In this document: piece by piece, positions 40,107 to 64,000 of the stretch | How positions within the stretch are numbered: the first letter of the stretch is position 1 | Layout: each line of letters opens with the position of its first letter | NCBI GenBank assembly: GCA_024305405.1 | Contig: JAKNDB010000087.1 | Coordinates: forward strand, 8,930,501 to 8,994,500 | Direction of reading: 5' to 3' | Length of the DNA: 64,000 nucleotides | Source: Dirofilaria immitis | Lineage: Eukaryota; Nematoda; Chromadorea; Rhabditida; Onchocercidae | Translations under genes and position numbers: made by a program | Notes under the pieces: model-generated | What the model was told of the DNA's origin: nothing | Database searches by the model: none | Seen by the model: the letters and a program-made list of their open reading frames with translations, nothing else

Positions 40107-41129
40107 ATCAAAACTATTTCTGAACCTTTGATAATATTATTTTACACCCTCACAAATTTTAATAAACTTTCTAATTTAGATTTTCCTAAACTTAAATTTC
40201 TGCTTTACCGTAGCAGAAATTTTGTTTTTAAGAATTAGGAAATGGTTTAATCACGTATTGCAGCGGAAAAGTTTTGAGATGGTACTACTCGGTATATGAC
40301 AGGTTTAGGCTAGTTGATTTTAGGAGAGATTGGTCCGAGGTATCAAGAATCTGAGTGGTGCCGAGATTGATAGTATGCTATGTGGGTGATTTAAACATTG
40401 GCAGCTTTAATTTCTACTACAAAGATAGGATGGAAGGGGACTTAAAGGCGATGAAATTTTGGGAAGGTGAATAACAGTTCGTTCCATGGTACCGACAGGT
40501 TTTCCTCGCATAATAAATTAGGAAATGTTCGGTTATATCTGTATGCCAATAAATTATCGGTAGCGCTACTATGATATTCGGATAGCGTCGTGATTCGAAA
40601 ATATTCGTGAATGTTATCAAGTATAGTATGGGAAATGAAAATCCCAGAATCTTCAGGAATGATTTAATTTTGTCTGAAGTAAAATGGGGATTAATCCCGA
40701 TTTGCTTAATATTGAGCAAGTAGAGTTTCTGGATGTAAAGTTTATGTAATTGTTATTGTGCGAATGATCGGTTAGTGCTGTAAATTGTCCTGAAAGCTAC
40801 TTCTAAGATGATCTCCTATATCCAAACTAAATTCACATATTTCCGACGAATAATAAATGCATTTTCTTTCTTGACAGATATTATATAGTATTATACACAG
40901 ATAAAATGTATTGTCGGTGAATTATAACACTGAAACAGTGGGTCAAACCCAAAGATTATGTTACTTAAATTTAGCATATATTTTTCAAGTGACAATCATT
41001 CAACGATGATCTTTGAAATAACTTCCCATATCACAGATGGCATGGAAAACATATTCGTGTTATTTTATCTATAAATTGATTATATTTTAGATTGGTATTA
41101 GCTATGATTATGTTCTTTGTTTTTTTTAG
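40107..41129. other. Intergenic region with a G/T-rich block
   Basis: From about 40230 to 40760 the plus strand is richer in G and T than the flanks and lacks long open frames. The minus-strand frame at 40417-40719 has no domain or splice sites. Origin unknown. Confidence 0.35.
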
Positions 41130-41307
41130 CTTTGAATTACGAAAAGCACTACGAATGATGGATATGAGTAACTCCATGTCACAATAGATATATCTTTTGA
41201 AAGCAAAACCACTGCGTTTGCACGGATTTGGAATATCGCTTAATCCAGAAGTGAAGGAAAAGAACGAAAAGACGTTACACGAAGTAATTTTGAATAAAAT
41301 AGGAAGA
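41130..41307 (+). promoter_or_regulatory. vig-1: Probable 5' UTR of the SERBP1 gene with trans-splice acceptor
   Basis: TTCTTTGTTTTTTTTAG ends at 41129, a strong acceptor, followed by 178 bases to the ATG at 41308. The segment is in frame with the start but has no upstream ATG in that frame, so it is more likely untranslated. Confidence 0.45.
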
Positions 41308-44226
41308 ATGGTTGAGTACGGTGTAAACGTCACAAACAAATTTGGATTCTTGTCAGACGATGGTAAGTACTAAAACGTTTTTATATAAGATGTGCAGTGA
41401 CGCTAATATGAATAAAAATTTCTAATTTTGGTAAATTTGATTTATATTATCCTCATATGATCTATATTGTTACAGTGCTTTTTAATTTTTCTGGTATTTA
41501 ACACATTAATTTACCTTCTTTTCAGTACTTCTTTGTTACTGAAACGAACATTCAATTTTTATTTTGTTTATTAAACATGTATAAAGTTAGTAAGATCATA
41601 ACATTAAATGTATAAAGTCAGTATGACGGTTTTTGTGGCGATCAAAACATGAAAAATGGAAGCATTGTTACTTAGTAACGGTTGATTACTATTCAATAAC
41701 AATAATGATATCTGCATTTTATACAGTACAGCCATGTCATGCTGCAGAGGTGGATGATCCGGAAGTGATATTCAGGAAGGCTGAAGCTTTAAGTAAGAAA
41801 GAAGAGAAAAGTGCAAGCCAAAAAAAAGCTGACAAAAATGCTGCAAGGAAAAAGAAGGAAATCACTTCAGCAGCAGTGATAACAGCTGTGGCAAGAGAAG
41901 CCGAAGCGAAAAAACAACCGCAACTATCAATTGGTGGTATGGTAAAGAAAAATGACTGTAAGTTAATATATTAAAAGTTTTTTTGAATATGATTTTGTGG
42001 CTTTGTGATCTAAAATGAAAGTTAAACAGGTCGAGTGATAACTTCCGGGTATGATTAGAAAAATTATGGTGCGTAATAATTTATCATTTTTTGCAAACCT
42101 CAAGTTTTAATTATAATTTTGATTATTTATACGTCTTTTTCTTATTTTAGTCAGCAAAGAGAATAAAGAAAATCGTCCCGATGGAGAGCGTGGTCGTGGA
42201 AGGGAAGGAGTCGTGGTGGTATTGGTCGCGGTCGAGGCTTTATGCAGCAGTTTGATAATACGCGCCAAATATTTGATCAGGTAACTAATTTGCTAAATAG
42301 ATTTGAATAAAATGTCATCTTATGACAATTCGGGATGTCTGCACCCGACCTCATTAAACTTTCGATAATCTGTTAATCTGTTAATAAAGGCCAAAAATAT
42401 TTGACTTTGTCAATAAATTTTTTCACTTTTTATGCATTAAAAAGAATATTTTGCGCTATTGCGAATTGAAATTGTAGAACTAGGAACCATGATTTTTAAC
42501 ATAAAACACCGAGCAAATATAAGATTGCGCAGAATGAGATTACGGTACACTTCATATTTGCATAGAGATAATTTTTGGAATGATGTTGATATAGTATAAC
42601 GATTTGACAAGAAAACTAGCAATTAAATCGTTTTGAAAATAATCGTGGACATATGGACTGCTTCATATTTACGAATTTTATCTTTGCAAACTGTTTGATT
42701 TAAAATCTATTATGACTAATTCTGCTCAGAACGGTGAGCGTGATATCATGGCTGAAAGATTTGGTGAGGGAAGAGGACGAGGACGTGGCCGTGGGAACAG
42801 GGGACGACCGTCTTTGTAAGTTGTTGTGGAAATTGCCAGAAAAAACCTAATGCTTTATTATTTTTTGCTTTTATTTTAAAGTTTAGATTTAATTTTTGGT
42901 AAAAGGCAATATGTTTGATGTAAACATTAAAATCTGTGCTTTCGAAAAGTTTCCTGAAAAACTAATCCTAACTGATTAGTTTTAGCCGTGGTGGACGAGG
43001 TAGCGGCGCACGAAATTTTGATGGAGATCAGGATCATAATATGGTGGACTTGCAACCGGAGTTGAATGGCAACGGAAATATTGATCAATTTGATTGCGAA
43101 CGTCAAAATCTCACCGGTTAGTAAATGATAGAGAATGACCGATATTGAAAAAACAAAGACTGTAACTCTAACAATTGTATAGGCAATTCTTCATAACAGA
43201 TTTTGGAACTTATCGCGGTTCATATCGTGGTGGACGAGGCGGATTCCGTGGAAACGATCGTGATGGTGAACGTGAAAGACCTCTATTCCGTGGTGGACGT
43301 GGTGGACGCGGTGGGCGTCAGTTTGAACGATTAAGTGGATCGGATCGAACGGGCATTAAATCGATGGATAGAAAGGATGGTTTCGGAAAGAGTAATTGGG
43401 GAACTGATCAAGATGAAATGAGTGGGCAAACCGAACAAATGAATGATGGTACTGAAGGTATATTCGACATGTTTGAAATGTGTAGGTTATCGTACTACTG
43501 GGAGATCGTTACTGGTGGCTCTGAAGAGTTAGTTGTTGTGGTAATTGTTAACGTTTTGATTGCCGACAGATGAGTGGTGTTTTTTATATATGTGCATTAG
43601 TAACATAGAATTTCTGGATCTGGTGAACTTCAGAAGAATAGTATATAATGAGTATGTATAAAGTTTTTGTAGGCGTAATGAAAGAAGACGATGCAGCACC
43701 ACGCGAAAAAACTCAGGAAGAATTACGTTTGGAGGCTGAGGCTGAAGCACGTGCCAAGCAACTTACCTTGGACGAGTTCAAGGCACAGATTGCCTCCAAG
43801 CGTTCGGAGCCACAGTTCAATATACGTCAAGCTGGTGAGGGTACCAACGATAAGGATTTCGGAAAACTTGTCCTCTTAATAAACCGGTCATGGAAGAGAA
43901 TTCTGAAGAAGAAATCGTCGTCGTGGTATTTTCCTTGATTTTTTTGTGATTCTTTTTCCTCTTTTAAATAAAGTTTAAGAAGAAAATAAAGATTCAACGA
44001 TTTCTATTTTGCAATGAAGTTATTTCAGCGTCGTGAACCACGTACAAAGCGATTAGATATTGAGATAAATTTCACGGATGAACAACGTGGAGGGCGTGGT
44101 GGTCGTATAAGAGATGGTTTTAGAGGTGGACGCGGTTCGCGTGGTGGACGCGATAATCGCAATGCAAAGCAAGTTCCGTCATTTGAAGTGTCTGCTGATG
44201 CTTTTCCAGCACTCGGAAGTCAGTAA
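41308..44226 (+). CDS. vig-1: SERBP1/HABP4-family RGG RNA-binding protein (VIG-1-like)
   Basis: Eight exons: 41308-41362, 41748-41957, 42151-42280, 42730-42815, 42986-43116, 43200-43457, 43673-43925 and 44029-44226; about 440 aa. The N terminus (MVEYGVNVTNKFGFLSDD, then DDPEVIFRKAEALSKKEE) matches the SERBP1/Vig N-terminal box. Several RGG/RG-rich blocks follow, then the hyaluronan/mRNA-binding signature SGSDRTGIKSMDRKDGFGK with NWGT, an acidic coiled region with TLDEFKAQIASKR, more RGG repeats and a terminal DAFPALGSQ. Family members clamp mRNA-free ribosomes and bind mRNA; Vig was also found in RISC. Two single-base gaps break the frame, in GG 42207-42208 and CC 43872-43873; adding one base at each restores the RGG run and the LVPLNKPV reading, and every exon phase then agrees. 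Confidence 0.92.
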
Positions 44227-44272
44227 CTCCTGCAAAATTCGTATACTCGGAGATGAAACAGTTAATTTTAAA

Positions 44273-44278
44273 AATAAA
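44273..44278 (+). terminator. vig-1: Polyadenylation signal of the SERBP1 gene
   Basis: AATAAA 47 bases after the stop codon. Confidence 0.55.
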
Positions 44279-45635
44279 TTAGCCAGTTCTTGGCTATTCG
44301 CCAATAATCTAATTGCTTTTACACAACATTTTGACGACATTTGGTATTGTTTGTAGAAATTTTTTCTCAAATACGCTTTTCTTCTTTGTGCTCCCATTTG
44401 TTACACCGTTCAGAGCGGATGAGAAGAAAGTAAAAGGCTTACTATGCATTCAGAATGTTTGCTTAATGAAGATTTTTTGTTTATTACTTTTGTTTTTTCT
44501 GAGCAAAAATTAAGTTAAAAGGATTGATCCAGTTAATTTAATTAAAATAATTTTTAATTTGTCTCGTAGGTTACACGTGTTGTTTCTATTCTTTCAAATT
44601 TTATCAATTTTAAATATTCAGCATGTTTTTGTTCTCTTCTCTGTTCCAATACAAATTACACGAATCACTTTTCCTAATCCTTTTTGCTGGAAATGGGTAT
44701 TTAAAAAGTAGGCGAAGTTTGTTGATTGAAGCAAATTCTATATTTCTTTGTCTTGTTTTTCCAGATGGAATTTTGCATTTCAACAAAGTTGACATAAAAA
44801 TGCACCACTCCTACATTTTCTTTTTTATTTTTTTCGATCATATTTCGAGTTTTCAGGACGAATTTTACTTTGTCGTATGATGTGAAAGAGTTATCTTTTA
44901 AAAATGATTTTGTTGAGAATGTTTTTGTAGCATCACATTATCAATATCACTGGGTTTTCCGATGGTTAAAAATGGATGCGTGATCGGATTTTAAATCTTT
45001 GATTCCGAAAGAAATATTATTAACTGATTTCTTGTAAAGCATCTTTTACAAACTTTTCGGTGCATTCGCATTTATTATTCTTTCTTTCTTTAGTGAAGGG
45101 TTAGTCAATTTTATGGCAAGTAAGCTGCAATTGTAAAACAAAGAAATGCATGTCATGAAAATTTATTGCAGTCGAATATCTAATTTAAGGAAGAGCAGTT
45201 ATAAGAAAGTCATTTCTCAATTATGTGTACCTTAAACTAATCATTTCATATATCTGTTTATCGGGAGGTATTTAACAGAGTAGCAAAATGATTGGTGAAA
45301 GTGTTAGCGCGGCAAAATGCGATAAGAAAGAGGAAATAAAACAGTTTTTATTGAATGATAAGGCTTTATATCTGAGCTTTTTCTGAATAATATAATCAAT
45401 GCATGCAAGACCCGTTTCTCAATTATAACCTCAACTAAAGTGAATTGTTCTGCAACAAACATTTTTATTTTCCATATAATTTATTTCCGGTTCTCGCATT
45501 TATAACTTTTTTGAAGCCTTATATGGATTTTAAGCAGGTTCAAAAATACCATTTTTAGCATTTACAATCAAATATCCTATCATTTCACCCGTAGCTAACA
45601 AAGAAGTAGTGGACTTCCGAAGATTTCAGGAATAT
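44279..45635. other. Intergenic region between convergent genes
   Basis: No gene seen. A TTTATT at 45480-45485 is a candidate minus-strand polyadenylation signal about 150 bases past the AMPK gamma stop. Confidence 0.4.
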
Positions 45636-59172
<13,537 letters not shown>

Positions 59173-62100
59173 TTTCGAGATTAATGAAATCTTCTTAATG
59201 GTCGCTCAATTTTCAAAATGCTTTCTTTCATCCATAATCTAATATAAATCCATTTGCAATGAACTGCAAAACAAGAAAGACACATCAAATAAATTTTCAA
59301 CAATGATTTCATCCGTAACATTGGTATATTTGAAAATTATTAAATAAAAGCGGAATTGTCTTGTTCAGAATTAATTGATCATAATTGAACAATTAATTTA
59401 TTTATTCTAATTATTAGTGACATTTGAATCAAATTCTTCTCCTTAATAATCTATCCTGGTTTTCGAAATATAATAAAATAATGGTAGCTGATTTTTTTGA
59501 AAAAGAATTTAAACAAATGCAAATTATTGAAAGAAGAAGAAGAAAAAGAAGAAAGAAGAAAGAAGGAGAAGAAGGAGAGAGAAGAAAAAGCCTAAAATAA
59601 TTACATTTTAATACCGCTGTTTACATCGAGAGCAATAGCATCAGTAATAATAGTAGCAACAATCGTCAATGCCGCCGCAATTTTAGTTTAACATCTCGGA
59701 CAAACCGATTTGTCTTCGCTTCTGATAAAAGCAATAGATAAAAAGGTCATGAAATGTAAGCAGCATAACATTTATATGCTTTTATATGATAATCATCAAT
59801 TATGTCAATCCCGTCATCATCTTCCAGTTTTCCAAACATTGTCAATATTCGACTGAAATAATCGATGAGTACCGTGAAATTATTATCATTATAATCATTA
59901 TGACTATCGTTAACATTACTGTAAAATGGTTAAAATCAATTTATCATTAAAATTTGATGTGCTTTGGAAATTCCGCACAGCTAATAAATCCTGGAATATT
60001 TCCTGGATTTTATTTAATACCAAAAATCTCTCCTAACTCACAGTATATTTACCTAATTGACACATTCAATATTTTTTTTTGCTAATTCAGGTTGAGAAAC
60101 GGCTATTTGTTGAAACAATTTTTTCGCAGCTCATAATATGTTTGACTAATTGTTCTCTTTAATATTTTCTTTTATCAATTCGGGCTGATATTCAATACTT
60201 CATTGTAAACCGAAATAGGAGAAAATTAATGAATTGTCATGAAAGTTTACTAAAAGTTTCAAAATGTAAAAAACAGGAAGGTAAGAAGGAATGAAGGCAA
60301 AAATATGGCCTTTCCATCTGAATTGATTTTTGTTTAGGTTTGGTCTTCTAAAGATAATTCATATTCAATTCATCGAACATTTCCTTTCTCCTCCAGACTT
60401 AAGGGAAATCTCGAAGAGCTAATTATATGATGGAATATTATAACACAAAATAATATCCAGATGGAAATATCCAATGGAAAATTCATCGATAAATTGATAA
60501 CAATTCAATATAATGAGTATGAAAAAGATATTACAAGAAGTTATTTGAATTGTTTTTATTCTTTTATTGACTAAAATATATCATAATTGTCGAGGACATA
60601 TCACGATAGAAGCTCTTGACAAGTTTCAATTGTCCTATGAATTATATCGATCTGTTTTCAGATTAATATTTCTCGTTTAAATTTTCCACTTTTCATAAAA
60701 ATATATATCATTTAATGTCGATTAACTTATCATTTATCATATTGGATGTTTAAAAAATAGTGTAGAAATATGCTATGATTAATGAGTTAACAGTGAACAC
60801 ATAAAGAATTGTAGTTAATTTTGAGGAAAATAAATTTTGACATTCGAGACTACCGAAGGAGATATAAATAAAAGCTTATTAGAATGATAGAATGCAAGAT
60901 TCGATAACATCTCAGTTAAAAAGTTTTATTAATTGCATAAGGAATTTCATTAAGAATTTGATTAGCTTTGAAGATAAACTAAAAATGAAATTCTTTTAAA
61001 AAACAAAAGTTTCCGTACGAATTTTCAATTATAAGAGAAACATTCATACATTCATTCATAACAAATTAATAAATAAGGTTTGAAGCTTACGTAAACAGTT
61101 GAGTTAGAATTAGAAATAAATAAAAAGGATAAAATAAAAGCTCAAAGAAAATAAAATAAAGCAATAAATACCATAGCATTAGTTTTATGTTCATACATTT
61201 GTAAAGAATTCAAACGAAAGGTATAATTTTTGTTTGATGTTGTTATTTGATTATCCAAAGTAATCATTGCAATTTGACGATTTAATCAATCATTAGATTT
61301 CATAGCACAATTATATTTAATATCATTAATCTTAACGTGATTTTTGTTGTTTTTATTTTAAAAAAAAATTTACTTATAAACTTTTCATTGGAAAATAATT
61401 TAGATTCCTTCTAATTTGAATATCTTTTTTAAAAAAAGATATTTCGTTCATCGTATTTATTTCACAATTTTTCCATCGCAATATATATATTTCTTATACC
61501 ATAAACTAAATCATAAAGTATACCTCAAAACTCGTTTCCTCTTATGATGAATTAGCATAAAGTAACAAAAAAAAAAAAAGGAAAAAGAAAAATAGTAGGA
61601 AGAAGAAGAACGAGAAGAAAAAAAATCGAATATTGACATAAGGAATAGATTGAGGGTGATGAAATTGATGAAGATTTATTATCAATTCGTTCATAAAAAG
61701 AAAAGTTCATGTGAACCGACCGGTTTTCTGTATACGGAAAAAATCTTTTGGGTGAGTTTGAAATTGCTTAATGCTATCTTGCGTAATTCCTATTCTCGTT
61801 TTCTTTCCGCTTTTCTGCCTCTAAATCTTTGCTCCATGAAAATTTGCCCAAATTCCGAATCATAAAGTACTAATATAAGCATACCAAGTCAAGTTTAATT
61901 ATTGTTTAATTAAAAGTAATCAAAACTATTCGCTTTACTTTGAAAATGAATTTGAAGCTTTGGTAACTACTTCAATAGAAGAATTTTAAATTACGAAATC
62001 AGTAAAAGTTGCGGAAGTAATCATTGATTATGCATATAATAACGCTATATCTTTGATTTTGTGATCAATTAAAAATGCAATAATATATTTCACTATATAG

Positions 62101-64000
62101 GAATGAGTAATAATTAAAAGGGCAATTTCGAACTTCCAAATATAACAAAAACATTGAATCCCGAACCTAAAAACTATTGGAATTTATAATTGTGAGATTT
62201 ATTGCCAGGACCACTGAAGTAAATATAATTTTAGTAACAAAAAAAAAAAAGAATTTCTTTGATAAATGATACTGTGAAAGCCATTATGTTAAAAATTATT
62301 CAAAAAAATATCTATTTTAGTAAAAAGATTAATATCAAAAATGAAACTTTGACATAATGACAGTAATATCCGTAGTATCATAATTTTTTTTTTTTTTTTT
62401 GGCCCAATAAATCAACGGACATAAAAAGAGAGAGAGAGAGAGAGGTATGGAAGATTTAATGTTGATGTCAGATGATACTATTATGTTTGGCCAATATTCA
62501 ATGGTCTATGATCAATAATTTTAAAGGATATCTTTCATAAACATTCACTGAAGTATTATAATCTTACGATTATGCGAAAAAGACTAGCGCAGACGAAAAA
62601 GAAAAAGAGAGAGTGTACAGGAAAAATTATGAAATTTTTTTCGAATAAATGAAAAAAAAGTGAAATTTGATTAATAATGTGCATAAAAATGGGAATTAAA
62701 TATTATAATTAATCCTAATTGGCTGAAAAGTGATAAAAGCTCTCTTGTCCTATTTCTTTCTCTTGGCTATTTTTTTCATGGCAACCATAAAAAGGACAAT
62801 TATATAGCCATGATGATTCCATTCATTTGAATTTTATATATGGGAAAATACTCATTTCCCATTTCATTCCATTAATTTTTCCAATTATATCAATTTAACA
62901 ATATATTTTATTGTTGTACTTTAATATAAAAATTGTAATCTTAATTGAATAAGAAAATTTCAACTTAATTAAATTAATTCATTGTTTAATATATCCATTA
63001 AATTTTATGCCAAAATATTAGATAATAAAAAAGAAATTAAATTTGTAATATATCTATCATTTGATGATTAATAATGCATAAGGTGTATAAATGTAGTAAC
63101 TTTACGAATTATTCAATTTCCTCTCATAAGCAATATGCATAAATCTTTTCATATTGTTCAATAAATCATCTAATCATTACTTTCTGCTATCATTTACTTC
63201 AAAATATCTTCACTCTTATCTTAGATAAAGATTATTATATCATTCATTAAGTAAACACTTTCTTTGGAACTAACAACGAATTTAAAAAAAAAAATGTAAC
63301 CGACCAGACTAAGATTTTTTTGATCGCAAAATGCTGAAATTATTTATAAAATATGATATATTTGATAGTAAATTTCATTATCTATGATGCATAAAATATT
63401 CGTTTTTAAACTTAAATATTTATTTCAAAAACATATGTTTATAGCGCTACATATCGAAATTTAAAGAAGCAATTGAATGCCGATAATTTTTTTGCTATTA
63501 AAGTATTGGCATTTATTTTTCTGAACATTTTTAAAAACTTCGAGATTTGCTAAAATTACGCACTCAATGGGCAAATCGAACAGTTAATCTATTTAACAAT
63601 TTCGGGAAAATGTTCATTTAACTGCGACCTTTGTAGCCTTCATTTATATTAGCAGATATCTACGACATCTAGTTTGTGGGCAATTTGTCGACAATTAACT
63701 TTTTTCTTAGGTAGTCATGCATTGTTCATTGATTCACTAAAAATGAAGCTTATCTTGGTTACTCGATTCAAATCTATTTCATCTATCATTTGATGTTTGC
63801 CAATAATGACTAGGAAAATGCTAAATTTGACCTCTGCTGTGAATCAAAAAAACCTGATTTTAATATCAAATTATTAAATGTAGAAAGGAATTCGAATTCC
63901 AAGCTATTTCCTCTTCCTCTCGTTTCCTTTCTCTTCCTTTTCCTGTCAAATCAAATTGATAGCAGCAATGGATGAGATATTAAGCTGAATGTTATTTCTT
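59173..64000. other. Gene-free right end
   Basis: Holds the presumed promoter of the AMPK gamma gene. It contains purine tracts (59525-59590 and 61570-61625), a poly-T run near 62384-62400 followed by an (AG)n run at 62427-62443, and AT-rich DNA. The open frame at 61650-61865 has no domain. No exon could be supported. Confidence 0.4.

Noticed and set aside
40417..40719. 100-codon open frame, minus strand
   Set aside because: No domain, no splice support; it lies in the G/T-rich block.

Overview
This is eukaryotic DNA, AT-rich and gene-sparse, with short exons and canonical splice sites. Three features point to a nematode: several start codons sit 0-16 bases after a lone TTTCAG/TTTTAG-type acceptor, as expected for spliced-leader trans-splicing; there is an MSP-domain membrane protein; and a fragment of nematode-like 18S rRNA is present. 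Size, composition and long introns suggest a clade III (filarial or other spirurid) parasite, but the species is an inference.

I rebuilt gene models by hand from open frames, splice sites and intron phase. Twelve genes are proposed. From left to right: (1) eIF4G (ifg-1), minus strand, 26 exons, 2380-16549, with eIF4E-binding motif, MIF4G and MA3 domains; (2) a short single-pass membrane protein just upstream of ifg-1 on the same strand, 17417-18038, possibly in an operon with it; (3) a tail-anchored MSP/VAP-like protein, plus, 20632-23885; (4,5) two tandem RING-CH (MARCH-type) E3 ligase genes with the same exon structure, plus, 25004-25951 and 27295-28334; (6) a SMIM15/UPF0542 homologue, plus, 29963-30434; (7) a secreted GDSL/SGNH-like protein lacking its catalytic residues, minus, 31272-33367; (8) a Kruppel-like zinc-finger factor, plus, 35658-37852; (9) an unrecognised two-exon gene, plus, 38501-39122; (10) an unrecognised multi-pass membrane protein, minus, 39477-40106; (11) a SERBP1/VIG-1 RNA-binding protein, plus, 41308-44226; (12) the AMPK gamma subunit, minus, 45636-59172, whose introns hold two very large microsatellites. 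The last 4.8 kb has no gene I can support.

Several genes touch translation and energy sensing (eIF4G, SERBP1, AMPK gamma), but nothing in the sequence shows that the neighbourhood is functionally organised, apart from the possible ifg-1 operon.

A recurrent theme is single-base frame breaks, mostly missing bases in short homopolymers: six in ifg-1, two in the SERBP1 gene, one in the SMIM15 homologue, and some in the KLF and GDSL genes. In the eIF4G, SERBP1, SMIM15 and AMPK models, exon lengths sum to a multiple of three only when exactly those bases are restored (none needed in AMPK gamma). Consensus errors of an unpolished assembly explain this better than loss of all these conserved genes.
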